Shown in pieces: positions 8,910 to 18,382 of a stretch of 64,000 nt of DNA. Under the pieces are notes generated by a model. The model searched no databases and was not told the DNA's origin. It worked only from the letters and a program-made list of their open reading frames with translations. The number at the start of each line of letters is the position of its first letter. The first letter of the stretch is position 1. Position numbers and translations under genes: made by a program. The DNA is from JBCFBK01 sp038562555 (lineage in GTDB: Bacteria; Bacteroidota; Bacteroidia; Bacteroidales; Prolixibacteraceae), in the NCBI GenBank assembly GCA_038562555.1, contig JBCFBK010000019.1:27164-91163 (forward strand), written 5' to 3'.

Positions 8910-11900
8910 TTAAAAAGTTAAGGTTATACCCAGATTATATACTTTATTTAGCGGATAAGAGGTTGCTGAAGTAGACTCAGGATCGAAATCTTTGATACCG
9001 GTAATTGTTAAGAGGTTTAGTCCGGTAAAATATATCCTCACGTCATCCATCATCATCTTTTTGCAGAGAAGTTCAGGCAAGTTATAGCCTAACTCAAGAT
9101 TTTTCAACCGAATATAATCTGAGTTTTGAAGCCAGTATGTATTCATATTATTCCGCCAATACTCGCTGTAACGGTTCCAGATCCTTGGCTTTGTGGCGTT
9201 CGTGTTATCTGCCGTCCAACGGCCTTCCACGTCCTGAACCAGAAAATTGCCGACTTCACCCTGCATCTCGTAGTAATTATTCCGGATGGCACCAGCCGCC
9301 CACTGGAAGAACACCGAGGCATAGAAGTTCTTGTACGAAAGATCTATGTTTAATCCTCCCGTCTGGGTCGGAAGGTCGGTTTTGTATATCCTCACCCTGT
9401 CCAGCCCGTTGATCGCTTTATCATCGTTCACATCCTCAAAGATGATATCGCCCGGCCTTGCACCGGTCCAGTGAGGATAATTGTCAACTGCCGCCTGATC
9501 TTTGAAGATGCCAATGGCGTTGTAATACAATTCTGAATTCATGGGATGGCCGGTCGATTTTTGGTACTCGGGGACTCCGGGCGTTTCATCCCAGAACTTG
9601 ATTTTGTTTTTATTGAAATTGATATTGGCGGAAACCCCGTACCTGAAATCTCCGGCCTGGCCGTTGTATGTTAGCTGAAACTCAGCACCTCTGTTGACTA
9701 CCTTCCCGATGTTCTCGCGGGGAAGTGTAAGCCCCGTCGATTGCGGAACGGAAGCATTCCGCTGCCATAAGATATTTGAACGAACATTGTAGAAATAGTC
9801 GCCGGCGAAGGTTATTTTTCCTTTCAGAAGTTGTCCGTCTATCCCAATGTTTGACTGATTGGCCACTTCCCATGTTACATTTGGATTGGGAATCCGCAAC
9901 TCATTCAATATTTTGCTTTCCACATTTCCGTTGAACGTATAGATGGAATTGGTACCCGAAACAAATCCGTAGCTCGAAAGAAACTGATATTCATCGATCC
10001 TGTCATTACCTGTCTGTCCCCAGGACCCTCTGATTTTTAAATGATTCATAACAGGCTGCAAACCGCTCCAGAAATTTTCCTCAGAAATTCTCCAGCCGGC
10101 AGAAACCCCCGGGAAAAATCCAAATCGTTTATTTTGGGGAAAAATATAAGACCCGTCATACCTCCAGACGAATTCAAAAAGATATTTGCCGGAGTAATCA
10201 TAGTTTACACGTCCAAAATAATTCATTCTCGCCTCTTCCTTTGACGAACCGGAATTAGTCTTTTCCGCATCACCGCCGGCAAATAGTTCATCAATTGCCG
10301 ATGATACGTAATACTTCCGGAATGCAGAAAACTCCATCGATTCTCCGGTGATTTTCTCTACCCCAAGTAATAATTTCACATTGTGCTTTTCGCTAAAGCT
10401 GCGCTGATAGTTAAGCAGCGCATTCAATGTGACCAACTGTGCTTCCTCTGTTTCCTGGGTAAGCTGAGGATTGGTAAAACCTTTTTTTCCTTCCACGAGC
10501 AAGGGCTCGCCGTTGTCACCGTAAGTAGAGCCGTCCCAGGAATAAAGATACCAGGGCTTCTCCCATCGTTTATCATTATCAAACTGTTTATCAAGAGCTG
10601 CATTTCCCGTAAATGACAGTCCCTCAATCCACGGAACGATTATTTCAAGTTTGGCCTTTGTTTCAAAAACAGTGGTTTTGTTTTTATCATATCCGCTCTG
10701 GCTGGTTGTAATAACAACGGGGTTATTGCCGTACTCAATATCCGGTCCGTTTTTCCCATTTGGCCAGAATGCCTGCATATTAGGCTTGCCTCTTCTTAAC
10801 ATGGAGAATATGTCGTGTGCCGACCGGGTCGGATAATTCCGGTTTTGCTCCCGCCCGGCCAAATCGATGCCATATTTCACATATTCACTCAGCTTCCCAT
10901 CGAGATTAACTCTGAAGTTCGACTGTTTATAATTATTGGCACTGTTTTTATAAATGGCATCCTGAAAATTGCTGCCGGCCGAAATAAAATAATTCAGCCT
11001 TTCCTGTCCGCCACTAATGGTTACATTTGCAGAACGTTGAATGGCCGCATCCTTAAAGGTAGCATCATACCAGTCTGTGTTAGGGTGTCCCCAGGGATCG
11101 GAGCCGTCGCGGTATTTTTGGATTTCCTCTTCCGTGTATTTAGGGGCTTGTCCTGCATATGTGCTGATTTCGTTGAGCATTTCCAGGTAGGTTGCGGCAT
11201 CAGCAGTTTCAGGAAGGATTGTTGGCATACTGAATCCCTGGTTATAGGAAACATCTACCTGAGGTCTGCCCTGCATGCCTCTCTTTGTTGTGATCAAAAT
11301 GACTCCGTTAGCCGCTTGCGCTCCGTAAATTGCAGCAGATGCGTCTTTTAAAACGGTAACGCTTTCGATATCGGTCGAACTTAAGCGTTCCAGTCCCCGG
11401 TGAGCTATTCCGTCTACGACAACTAAAGGAGAATTATCCCCAAGGGTGTTTGCGCCACGAATGCGAAAAGTCGTACCGTCGCTTCCCGGCTCACCCGACC
11501 GGGTAACGGCAACGAGACCGGGGAGACGCCCCGTAACGGCATTCGAAAAGTTAATGGCAGGAGCAGCCATTAGTTTCTCTCCCTTTACGGCGCTCACCGA
11601 ACCGGTAATAGTAGCTGCTTTCTGAGTGCCATACCCGACAGCAACGACTTCTTCCAGCCCGATTATTTCTTCTTCGAGCGTTACATTTACTTCTTCCCTT
11701 GAACTGACTATTGCTTCCTGGCTTCTCATGCCAATAAACGAAAAAAACAAAGTAGCGTTAGAGGGAACATTCGTCAAATGATAGCCTCCCTCAGCATCCG
11801 TTACCGTTCCGCTGGTACTTCCTTTAATCACCACCGAAACCCCGGGAAGCGGAGTACCGGAGGAGTCTGTCACTTTCCCGGAAACAGTCTTGCTTTGTTG

Positions 11901-12290
11901 CTGCGTCTGAACTCCGGGATTGACCCCCGACAAAATAATCTGGCGGTTATTAATCACATACTCTACATTCGTGCCCTGAAACAGCACGTCTAAAATTTCA
12001 TTAATGGTCTTCTCCTTTAAATTAATCGAAACGACCTTGTCGAGCGAAACGGTCTTGCTGTTATAGAAAAAGAAATAATCGCTTTGATCCTCAATCTGAT
12101 TCAGGACTTCCGCAATCGTGGCTTTTTCCACTCTTAAACCCAGTTTCTGACTTTGTGCAAAATTGTCAATCGCGATCGCCTGGAAACTGGTCAGGGCGAT
12201 CAAAAAAATACTTAAGCGCATCATTTTCAAGATTTTTACGACACAGGCAAATAAATACCTGTAGTCCTGTAAGAACCATTTTTTTTTCAT
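8910..12290 (-). CDS. SusC/RagA family TonB-dependent outer-membrane transporter
   Basis: About 1126 residues from the preferred ATG at 12290; the open frame extends 16 codons further but without features. In order: a signal segment, an STN (secretin/TonB short N-terminal) domain around residues 45-120, a carboxypeptidase-regulatory-like beta-sandwich (VSGKVTDSSGTPLPGVSV), the SusC-type plug with GYGTQKAATITGSV, and a long beta-barrel ending in LNKVYNLGITLTF with a terminal Phe. The STN domain is the type that signals to a FecR anti-sigma factor, and one is encoded directly upstream. The transporter therefore probably both imports substrate and triggers expression of its own locus. Confidence 0.96.
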   Translation of the reverse strand: MKKKWFLQDYRYLFACVVKILKMMRLSIFLIALTSFQAIAIDNFAQSQKLGLRVEKATIAEVLNQIEDQSDYFFFYNSKTVSLDKVVSINLKEKTINEILDVLFQGTNVEYVINNRQIILSGVNPGVQTQQQSKTVSGKVTDSSGTPLPGVSVVIKGSTSGTVTDAEGGYHLTNVPSNATLFFSFIGMRSQEAIVSSREEVNVTLEEEIIGLEEVVAVGYGTQKAATITGSVSAVKGEKLMAAPAINFSNAVTGRLPGLVAVTRSGEPGSDGTTFRIRGANTLGDNSPLVVVDGIAHRGLERLSSTDIESVTVLKDASAAIYGAQAANGVILITTKRGMQGRPQVDVSYNQGFSMPTILPETADAATYLEMLNEISTYAGQAPKYTEEEIQKYRDGSDPWGHPNTDWYDATFKDAAIQRSANVTISGGQERLNYFISAGSNFQDAIYKNSANNYKQSNFRVNLDGKLSEYVKYGIDLAGREQNRNYPTRSAHDIFSMLRRGKPNMQAFWPNGKNGPDIEYGNNPVVITTSQSGYDKNKTTVFETKAKLEIIVPWIEGLSFTGNAALDKQFDNDKRWEKPWYLYSWDGSTYGDNGEPLLVEGKKGFTNPQLTQETEEAQLVTLNALLNYQRSFSEKHNVKLLLGVEKITGESMEFSAFRKYYVSSAIDELFAGGDAEKTNSGSSKEEARMNYFGRVNYDYSGKYLFEFVWRYDGSYIFPQNKRFGFFPGVSAGWRISEENFWSGLQPVMNHLKIRGSWGQTGNDRIDEYQFLSSYGFVSGTNSIYTFNGNVESKILNELRIPNPNVTWEVANQSNIGIDGQLLKGKITFAGDYFYNVRSNILWQRNASVPQSTGLTLPRENIGKVVNRGAEFQLTYNGQAGDFRYGVSANINFNKNKIKFWDETPGVPEYQKSTGHPMNSELYYNAIGIFKDQAAVDNYPHWTGARPGDIIFEDVNDDKAINGLDRVRIYKTDLPTQTGGLNIDLSYKNFYASVFFQWAAGAIRNNYYEMQGEVGNFLVQDVEGRWTADNTNATKPRIWNRYSEYWRNNMNTYWLQNSDYIRLKNLELGYNLPELLCKKMMMDDVRIYFTGLNLLTITGIKDFDPESTSATSYPLNKVYNLGITLTF

Positions 12291-12336
12291 ACATTTGAAT
12301 TTTACAAGAGTTAATTGTGCTATATGATTAATTCGC

Positions 12337-12365
12337 AAAGGGCGGTGGTACGAACACCGCCCTTT
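12337..12365. terminator. Hairpin between fecR-like and susC-like genes
   Basis: A perfect 11-base inverted repeat (AAAGGGCGGTG and its complement) has a 7-base loop and lies 3 bases past the FecR stop. The T-run on the minus strand is short, so it may attenuate rather than fully end transcription into susC. Confidence 0.6.
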
Positions 12366-12367
12366 CT

Positions 12368-13411
12368 TTATTCAATCCATATCCATGCCTCCCTTTTTGT
12401 GATTTTTGTTCTGACATGGGCCGAAATCTCGACCATCTTCAGTACCTCGCCCAAGGTTTCGTCCTGAATGGTTGCTGTAAAGCGCATCCCGGAAGAAGCC
12501 AGTTCCGGATCAACGTTAATGCTGCAATTAAACCACCTTTCCAAACGAGTCGTTACCTCTTTCAAAGGTGCTTCTCTGAAAATCAGCTGTCCGTCTTTCC
12601 ATGAAGTTGCTATTCGGGTGTTAACCTGGTTCACCGCCAGCTCCCGCGAAGTTTTTTTGTATACTGCATTCTCCCCGGTACGAAGAACGGCTAATTCTTC
12701 TCCGTCGGAATTCAGCAAAGCAATGGCGCCATGCTCAAGCGTCGAACTAATAAATTCGTCGTTCGCATAATTGGAAACATCGAATGCTGTCCCCAGTACT
12801 TTAATATTCAAATCCCCGGTTTCAACAATAAAGGGATGCTCCTCATCCTTCGAAACGAGAAAATATCCCTGTCCGGTCAGCTTTACCCGTCTTTGTTGTT
12901 GCTCGTATAATCCGGTTGAAAATGAAAGGGTGCTTCCCGAATTCAGCCAAACCTCCGTCTTGTCGGCCAGCATAAAATGCACCCTTGATCCGGGCGTTGC
13001 GACAACTTCCTGGCTGATCTCCGGTTTCACAGCCGAGGAAGAACCGTTTAGCCGGTAATACAGATAACCCGAAAAAATCAGTAACGGAATGGTTAAAACC
13101 GCTGCAATGCGAACCAACCAGCCAGGCGGGTTCAGGCGGATTTTCCTCCCGGCCGCCGGCCTGCTTAAGCTGGGGTCGTTCATGATCATTAACAGTATAC
13201 GTGATTTTAGATCGTCCAGTCCGGCTTCGTCCGAATCAGCACTCCGAGCATCCAAAGTCGCCCAGTGCCTGGACATAAAGTCGTTCAGGCGTTCATCCTG
13301 CCATGTCGATGCCATATACTTCCGTATCTCATCTTTCTCGTTTTCGCTCAATGTTCCAACGAGCATTTTTTGGAGTAACTGTTCGATGTCCTGATAGTTA
13401 TTTTCTTTCAT
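12368..13411 (-). CDS. FecR family anti-sigma factor
   Basis: This 347-residue protein has a cytoplasmic N-terminal region that binds the sigma factor, one membrane segment near residues 93-116 (VRIAAVLTIPLLIFSGYLYY), a FecR domain (VHFMLADKTEVWLNSGSTL) and a C-terminal DUF4974/STN-like domain (APLKEVTTRLERWFNCSINV). It should hold the adjacent ECF sigma factor inactive until the SusC signalling domain reports substrate. The gene order sigma, FecR, SusC, SusD on one strand is the standard Bacteroidota transenvelope signalling arrangement. Confidence 0.95.
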   Translation of the reverse strand: MKENNYQDIEQLLQKMLVGTLSENEKDEIRKYMASTWQDERLNDFMSRHWATLDARSADSDEAGLDDLKSRILLMIMNDPSLSRPAAGRKIRLNPPGWLVRIAAVLTIPLLIFSGYLYYRLNGSSSAVKPEISQEVVATPGSRVHFMLADKTEVWLNSGSTLSFSTGLYEQQQRRVKLTGQGYFLVSKDEEHPFIVETGDLNIKVLGTAFDVSNYANDEFISSTLEHGAIALLNSDGEELAVLRTGENAVYKKTSRELAVNQVNTRIATSWKDGQLIFREAPLKEVTTRLERWFNCSINVDPELASSGMRFTATIQDETLGEVLKMVEISAHVRTKITKREAWIWIE

Positions 13412-13561
13412 TTTTGCGACAGCTAAAAAAGTATTCTCTTATTGCACTCCGGTTACAAATCCTTTACGCTTGTGCTACATTCCTGCCCGGATACAAAAAG
13501 AATACACGCATCCCCCACCGAACCCCTTTTGGTTCTTAATTATTTTTTGGGATGGAGTAAA

Positions 13562-14146
13562 TCAAATAAAGATTTTGCAGAAAAGAAGCAACGAAAAACC
13601 CAGCGACCGGAGCGTCTTCCTGATTTCAGCCAGCGCCGAGGTCATTTGGTTTTCGACCGTTTTTACAGAAATGCCTAAATGGTCTGCGATTTCGGCATTC
13701 GAAAAAAACGACTCCCTGCTTAACCGATAGATTTCCCTGCGCTTCGGACTTAGCCGGTCTATGGCCAGCCGGCAGGCATGTTCAAGTTCATGAAAATTGA
13801 CCTCTTCATGGGTCAAAATGTTTTTTTCGGGAAACATGCTGCAATAATGAAGATAGGCCCGCTGCGACTTTACTTTTCGAATCGTATTCAGGACAGCGTT
13901 ACGGGCAATGGCAAACAGAAAGGCATCGAACGGCTTTTCAGGAGAAATATCCCGTCGTAGTTTCCAGACTTTCAGGAAGACTTCCTGTACAATCTCTTCT
14001 GCATCGATACTGCTTTTCAGGTAACTTCGTGAAAACCTATACAATTTAGGACTATATCGGTCAAGCAATAACTGAAATGCAAAAGAGGAATCTGCTCTTA
14101 AGCGCAAAACAAGGTCGCGATCAGTATGGGAGTCAGGTTTTGCCAA
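13562..14146 (-). CDS. ECF RNA polymerase sigma factor of the FecI-like type
   Basis: This 194-residue protein has region 2 (LLLDRYSPKLYRFSRSYL, then DAEEIVQEVFLKVW) and region 4 (LSPKRREIYRLSRESFFSNAEIADHLG, then VKTVENQMTSALAEIRK). The only start in frame ahead of region 2 is a TTG at 14146, since no ATG or GTG precedes it. The gap to fecR is 150 bases and holds no obvious gene. It is expected to direct transcription of the downstream SusCD locus when released from FecR. Confidence 0.92.
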   Translation of the reverse strand: MAKPDSHTDRDLVLRLRADSSFAFQLLLDRYSPKLYRFSRSYLKSSIDAEEIVQEVFLKVWKLRRDISPEKPFDAFLFAIARNAVLNTIRKVKSQRAYLHYCSMFPEKNILTHEEVNFHELEHACRLAIDRLSPKRREIYRLSRESFFSNAEIADHLGISVKTVENQMTSALAEIRKTLRSLGFSLLLFCKIFI

Positions 14147-14235
14147 TGAAGCGTTAGTTTGTTATTTATGATTCCAAAGTTAACGTTCCTTTTGCGACAT
14201 CGCAACCACCGGAACTGAAATTGAACCATGCTCAA

Positions 14236-14279
14236 ATAAAAAGTACAGACACGCTGCGCACTGCCGGGTATCTGTACTT
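14236..14279 (-). terminator. Rho-independent terminator after the alkaline phosphatase gene
   Basis: On the minus strand the arms AAGTACAGA and TCTGTACTT close a long stem with an internal GC-rich part, followed by TTTTTA. It lies 20 bases past the phosphatase stop. Confidence 0.75.
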
Positions 14280-14299
14280 CTCAAAAACAGATTTAAAAT

Positions 14300-15469
14300 T
14301 TACCGTTCCATCAGCTTTCTGATTTTATCCGCAATATCCGTGTTATTCATAAAACCGGTAAACTGCTCCGCTCCCGGTCCTATGGCAAAGACAGGAACAA
14401 CAATACCTGTGTGCGAGCCTGTGGGGAAAGCTCCCTTGATCATACCGGTTTCAAGGTTCCCGTCCATAAGCGCCAGACCGCCGGTTTCATGATCGGCAGT
14501 TACAACGATCAGCGTCTCCTTATCTTCAGCAGCAAACCCGAGCACAATTCCGACAGCCTGATCAAAATCAAGCACTTCTTCCACCAGGTAAGGAACATTA
14601 TTCTGGTGGCCTCCCCAGTCAATCTGACTCCCTTCCACCATTAGAAAGAACCCTTGTTTATCCTGGCTCAGGATCCGGAGCGCTGTTTTTGTCGCCTTCA
14701 ACAGCATATCGCCACGTACGGCCACACGTCCGTTGTGCTCCGGAGCTGTCAGTCCTGCCAGTTTACCGCTTCTAACCTGTTCCATGCTATCGATGTCCTC
14801 AACAACCTGGTAGCCTTTCTCCTTTAGCTGACTGATCAGGTCCTGTCCGTCTTTACGTTCGTAAAAATGTTTGTATCCGCCGCCAATAAAAACGTCAATA
14901 TTTGTTTTTAAAAAATCGGCAGCAATGTCCTCGTAGGTGGAACGCCGGGGCTTATGAGCGACAAATGACGCCGGCGTTGCATGGGTGATGGCAGAAGTAG
15001 AAACGACACCCGTAGCTTTTCCCTGCTTCTCTGCCGACTCACGAATGTTTGGGACCGGATTCAAATCGGGATCAACACCAATGGCTCCGTTATAGGTCTT
15101 CTTTCCTGTTGCAAGCGCTGTTCCGGCTGCCGCAGAATCGGTAATATAACGATCTGAAGAGTAAGTCTTCGCATAACCCAGGCACCTGAAGTTTTCGAGG
15201 AACAGATGCCCTCCGTTAGCCGTCATTCCGGCATAAACCTGGGCAATCCCCATGCCGTCTCCTATCATCAGGATCACATTTTTTGGCACCCTTTTTTTTG
15301 AAATCGGGCTGGCATAGTGAGTAACCTCATAACGGGCTGCCGACTTATAAACTTTGGTTGAATCCTCTTTTGAAATGGTTTTGTAGTTCTCTTGTCCGGA
15401 AACGAACACCCATCCGAACATCAGAATTATGGGCATGATCCCATATTTTTTAAAACATAAGTACATCAT
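14300..15469 (-). CDS. Alkaline phosphatase (PhoA superfamily), exported
   Basis: About 389 residues from the ATG at 15469; a second ATG follows immediately, and the upstream open frame has no signal-like sequence. A hydrophobic segment near residues 10-25 ends at VSG and acts as the signal peptide. Motifs of the metal centre and nucleophile are clear: VILMIGDGMG (Zn/Mg ligand Asp), TDSAAAGTALATGKK (the nucleophile Ser lies in DSAAAG), HATPASFVAH, EGSQIDWGGHQN and TADHETGG. It releases phosphate from phosphomonoesters in the periplasm. It sits upstream of the sigma/FecR pair on the same strand and completes the phosphoesterase group of this region. Confidence 0.93.
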   Translation of the reverse strand: MMYLCFKKYGIMPIILMFGWVFVSGQENYKTISKEDSTKVYKSAARYEVTHYASPISKKRVPKNVILMIGDGMGIAQVYAGMTANGGHLFLENFRCLGYAKTYSSDRYITDSAAAGTALATGKKTYNGAIGVDPDLNPVPNIRESAEKQGKATGVVSTSAITHATPASFVAHKPRRSTYEDIAADFLKTNIDVFIGGGYKHFYERKDGQDLISQLKEKGYQVVEDIDSMEQVRSGKLAGLTAPEHNGRVAVRGDMLLKATKTALRILSQDKQGFFLMVEGSQIDWGGHQNNVPYLVEEVLDFDQAVGIVLGFAAEDKETLIVVTADHETGGLALMDGNLETGMIKGAFPTGSHTGIVVPVFAIGPGAEQFTGFMNNTDIADKIRKLMER

Positions 15470-15723
15470 ATTTCGAAATTTAATAAGTAAAATTGGTTTT
15501 GGAAAGGACAAAGATAAAATATTTATCCGCCTGCCGGATGCCGTCATAGTCAATTTAATCTGCACACCATTGCCCCGGCTTCAATTAGGGAAAACCTCAT
15601 ACTAAAACATGCAGGGTTGAATTGACAACTAAAAAGGGACTCGCAGCGGGATTTTAAAAATGAAAAGCTTAATTTTATTCCCTTATTCAAAATATTTTTC
15701 AATCTAATTAAGTCTGAACGAAA

Positions 15724-16383
15724 ATGAAAGGAATTCTGATTTTTGCATTGATGGTTGCCGCCTTATGTGGCAGTGCCCAGGACAATGGATTCTCCACCTA
15801 CTACAACCAAAAACGCACCCTGTTTGAACAACTTCCTGATACCAGACATGAGATCATTTTTTTGGGAAACAGTATTACCGACGGGGCCGAGTGGGCTGAA
15901 TTGTTTAATAACCCACGGATAAAAAACCGCGGCATCAGCGGCGATACCACCGACGGGATCCTCTACCGGCTGAAAGAAGTGACCAGCTCTTCGCCCGACA
16001 AAATTTTCCTGATGATTGGGATCAACGACCTCTCGCGAGATGTAGCCAAAGAAACCGTTTTTGCAAACATCTGTAGAATTGCAGAACAAATCAGGAAAGT
16101 ATCTCCACGGACCGAGGTGTTCGTTCAAAGCATTCTCCCGGTAAATGCCTCTTTAGGGAAATTTGCAAAACACACCAACAAAGGCGCAGAAGTGATCTGG
16201 GTGAACAACCGGCTTAAGGACTGGTGTGGACAAAACAACTATAAGTACATCGATATCTACAGCCGGTTAGTCACTCCCGGCACGCAGGAACTTAATCCCG
16301 AATACACCAACGACGGATTGCATCTGACAAGCGGCGGATACCTCCGGTGGGCAGAGGTCATCAGGCCGGATGTCAAAAAATAA
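15724..16383 (+). CDS. Secreted SGNH/GDSL hydrolase, copy 1
   Basis: This 219-residue protein has a signal peptide cleaved near GSAQ. It shows the SGNH blocks: nucleophile Ser in IIFLGNSITDG, Gly in NRGISGDTT, Asn in IGINDLS, and the Asp-His pair in YTNDGLHL. Such enzymes deacylate sugars, lipids or other esters outside the cell; the substrate is unknown. A second, clearly related gene follows after 73 bases, so this is a tandem duplication. Confidence 0.9.
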   Translation: MKGILIFALMVAALCGSAQDNGFSTYYNQKRTLFEQLPDTRHEIIFLGNSITDGAEWAELFNNPRIKNRGISGDTTDGILYRLKEVTSSSPDKIFLMIGINDLSRDVAKETVFANICRIAEQIRKVSPRTEVFVQSILPVNASLGKFAKHTNKGAEVIWVNNRLKDWCGQNNYKYIDIYSRLVTPGTQELNPEYTNDGLHLTSGGYLRWAEVIRPDVKK

Positions 16384-16456
16384 TTACCATTTCAACAGGG
16401 ATTGCTACCGGAGCCACCCGAAAGCGATCTGATTTAATAACTATTAAACCTTAATC

Positions 16457-17113
16457 ATGAGACTATTATTAATTATTCTGGCACTTTTGTCCGGATTATG
16501 CGCATGGTCGCAGAACAATGGGTTCTCTGCTTCCTACAACCGGAAAGCTTCTCTGTTCCAACTGCTCCCGAACACTAAAAATGAAATCATCTTTTTAGGG
16601 AATAGCATGACCGCCGGGGGTGAATGGGGTGAATTGTTACAAAATTCTCACGTAAAAAACCGCGGGATCAGCGGCGACACGACCAAAGGGATTATGAACC
16701 GGCTCGGCGAGGTAACCGCTTCATCCCCCCGCAAGGTCTTTCTGTTGATCGGGATCAATGATCTGGCAACGGGGAAGTCGAAAGAAACGGTTTTTGAGAA
16801 CATCTGTAAGATCGCGCAACAAATCCGAAAAGATTCACCGCGAACGAAAGTCTATATTCAGAGCATGTTTCCGGTAAATGATCAACTGCGTGAAAGTCCC
16901 GTTAAAAAAGATGAAGAAATCGTTTGGGTGAACAAACAGCTCGAAAACTGGTGCCTGTCAAATAATTTCGAATTTATTGAGCTGTACAGCCATTTTGTGG
17001 TTCCGGGAACTTACTTGCTGAATCCCGTTCACACGAATGACGGAGGACATTTTACGGGCGAGGCCTACCTGAAGTGGGCAGCAATACTGAAACCATATGT
17101 GAAAGAAAAATAA
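16457..17113 (+). CDS. Secreted SGNH/GDSL hydrolase, copy 2
   Basis: This 218-residue paralogue of the preceding gene has the same layout: signal peptide ending at AWSQ, GNSMTAG, NRGISGDTT, IGINDLA and HTNDGGHF. All four SGNH catalytic positions are kept in both copies, so both should be active. Differences around the oxyanion loop (SMTAGGEWG against SITDGAEWA) and near the catalytic His could reflect different acyl substrates. A bidirectional terminator follows. Confidence 0.9.
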   Translation: MRLLLIILALLSGLCAWSQNNGFSASYNRKASLFQLLPNTKNEIIFLGNSMTAGGEWGELLQNSHVKNRGISGDTTKGIMNRLGEVTASSPRKVFLLIGINDLATGKSKETVFENICKIAQQIRKDSPRTKVYIQSMFPVNDQLRESPVKKDEEIVWVNKQLENWCLSNNFEFIELYSHFVVPGTYLLNPVHTNDGGHFTGEAYLKWAAILKPYVKEK

Positions 17114-17121
17114 CGGCTTTT

Positions 17122-17154
17122 AAAAAGGCCAGGCCGCAATGGCCCGGCCTTTTT
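17122..17154. terminator. Bidirectional terminator between convergent genes
   Basis: AAAAAGGCC-A-GGCC pairs with GGCC-C-GGCCTTTTT around a 5-base loop. It serves the SGNH genes on the plus strand and the ThuA gene on the minus strand. Confidence 0.88.
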
Positions 17155-17155
17155 A

Positions 17156-18370
17156 TTATCTCAGACGGGCCAGTGCAAAATCGGCATCATCTTTCAAACT
17201 TTCATCTTTCAGCAGTTTCTCCAAAACCGGGATACTCTCAGCCGAGCCCATCCAGCTTAACTCCCGGATCAATGCCTTTTTGGCATCCGGTTCAGCTTTT
17301 CCGGATTTGAGCGAGTTCAGTATTCGCTTTTCAATCCTCAGCAACTGCTCTTCGGAGCCGGATACTTTCCTGATCCGTAATTGCAAATCGGTGAGATAGC
17401 GGGTGCTTCGACCAGTTTTATAATTCTCTATTTTCTCCATCAACTCGTCAAGCGACAGAGGCCGGTAAGCCGGCCAGGCGATTGTATTAAGTGAATCCGG
17501 GAATTCAACCGGGATCTCCTGGGTTACCGTGCCGCCGGCTGCCCACTCGGCCCCCCGCTGCAGGGTCGTAATAAACCCGGCACACTGCACGGCCGGATAT
17601 TCTTCGGCTTTTTTACCAATGTGTCCCATCACGGTGTGAAACACGCGACCTTTCCCATACGCTACTGTAAAAAGCATGGGTTCGTCACGCCCGGTTCCTT
17701 TTTGAGCGGTGTCGGCGTAAGCCGTGGCGAGGATCGTCATATTCTTTGCCGGACCGCGAAGCTCCTGGTAAAGCTCATCTTTCATATGCATCCATTTTAC
17801 CGGCAAACCTTTCATGATAACATGTTCCGGATTCCGGGTTTTGATCAGGTACTCGTGTTGGGGACCATGCGAACCTCCTCGTCCGGGAGAATCGTCACGC
17901 ATGAGCGAATCGTTTCGGTAATACACATACGGACCGGCAGCTTCGGTCCGGTCTCCCCATCCTCCCAGTCCGATAATTTCATTAAATTCCTTCCAATCAC
18001 CAAACGGATTATTCGCAGCGTGAAAAACAACCACTCCTCCTCCGTTTTTAACGAACTCAACAAAAGCCGACCTGGCCGGTTCGGGCCAGGCATCGCCATC
18101 ATAATCGAGGACCACCAGATCATAGTTGCTAAAATCGGGAGCGAAAGCGCTCATATCGCCGCCTTTTTCGGGTGTTGCCAGCGTAGTGACCGAAAAAAGG
18201 CCGGTAGTTTCAAGTATATCTTTCAGGACAGAAGACCCAAGTTCCCAGTCATGGGCATTATTTTGTCCGGTGACGATCAGTGTTTTGTAGTTAACTTCCT
18301 TTTTGCAGGAACTTATCGATACCGCAAAAATTGCCAGTATCATCATTACTATAGTTAAAATATTTTTCAT
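17156..18370 (-). CDS. ThuA domain lipoprotein with C-terminal HEAT-like helices
   Basis: This 404-residue protein starts with a lipoprotein signal (SISSC, then KK). A ThuA domain of the glutamine-amidotransferase-like fold follows, at about residues 30-265, with VVLDYDGDAW, VFHAANNPFG and FTVAYGKGRVFHTVMGH. The last 110 residues are alpha-helical with a HEAT-like repeat (IPVLEKLLKDESLKDDADFALARL). ThuA proteins are associated with trehalose and disaccharide metabolism, and in Bacteroidota usually accompany Gfo/Idh dehydrogenases and DUF1080 proteins. The dehydrogenase gene ends 12 bases upstream on the same strand, so the two form an operon. Confidence 0.88.
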   Translation of the reverse strand: MKNILTIVMMILAIFAVSISSCKKEVNYKTLIVTGQNNAHDWELGSSVLKDILETTGLFSVTTLATPEKGGDMSAFAPDFSNYDLVVLDYDGDAWPEPARSAFVEFVKNGGGVVVFHAANNPFGDWKEFNEIIGLGGWGDRTEAAGPYVYYRNDSLMRDDSPGRGGSHGPQHEYLIKTRNPEHVIMKGLPVKWMHMKDELYQELRGPAKNMTILATAYADTAQKGTGRDEPMLFTVAYGKGRVFHTVMGHIGKKAEEYPAVQCAGFITTLQRGAEWAAGGTVTQEIPVEFPDSLNTIAWPAYRPLSLDELMEKIENYKTGRSTRYLTDLQLRIRKVSGSEEQLLRIEKRILNSLKSGKAEPDAKKALIRELSWMGSAESIPVLEKLLKDESLKDDADFALARLR

Positions 18371-18382
18371 CGTGAGGGTTGA

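Noticed and set aside
10815..11351. 178-codon open frame on the plus strand
   Set aside because: It lies entirely inside the SusC coding sequence on the opposite strand; the Cys-rich translation looks random.
12291..12338. N-terminal extension of the SusC-like protein
   Set aside because: The added residues have no similarity to the family and lie in the intergenic spacer; the ATG at 12290 gives a normal leader.
17621..18358. 245-codon open frame on the plus strand
   Set aside because: It mirrors the ThuA lipoprotein gene on the other strand and shows no conserved motif; it is a by-product of codon bias.
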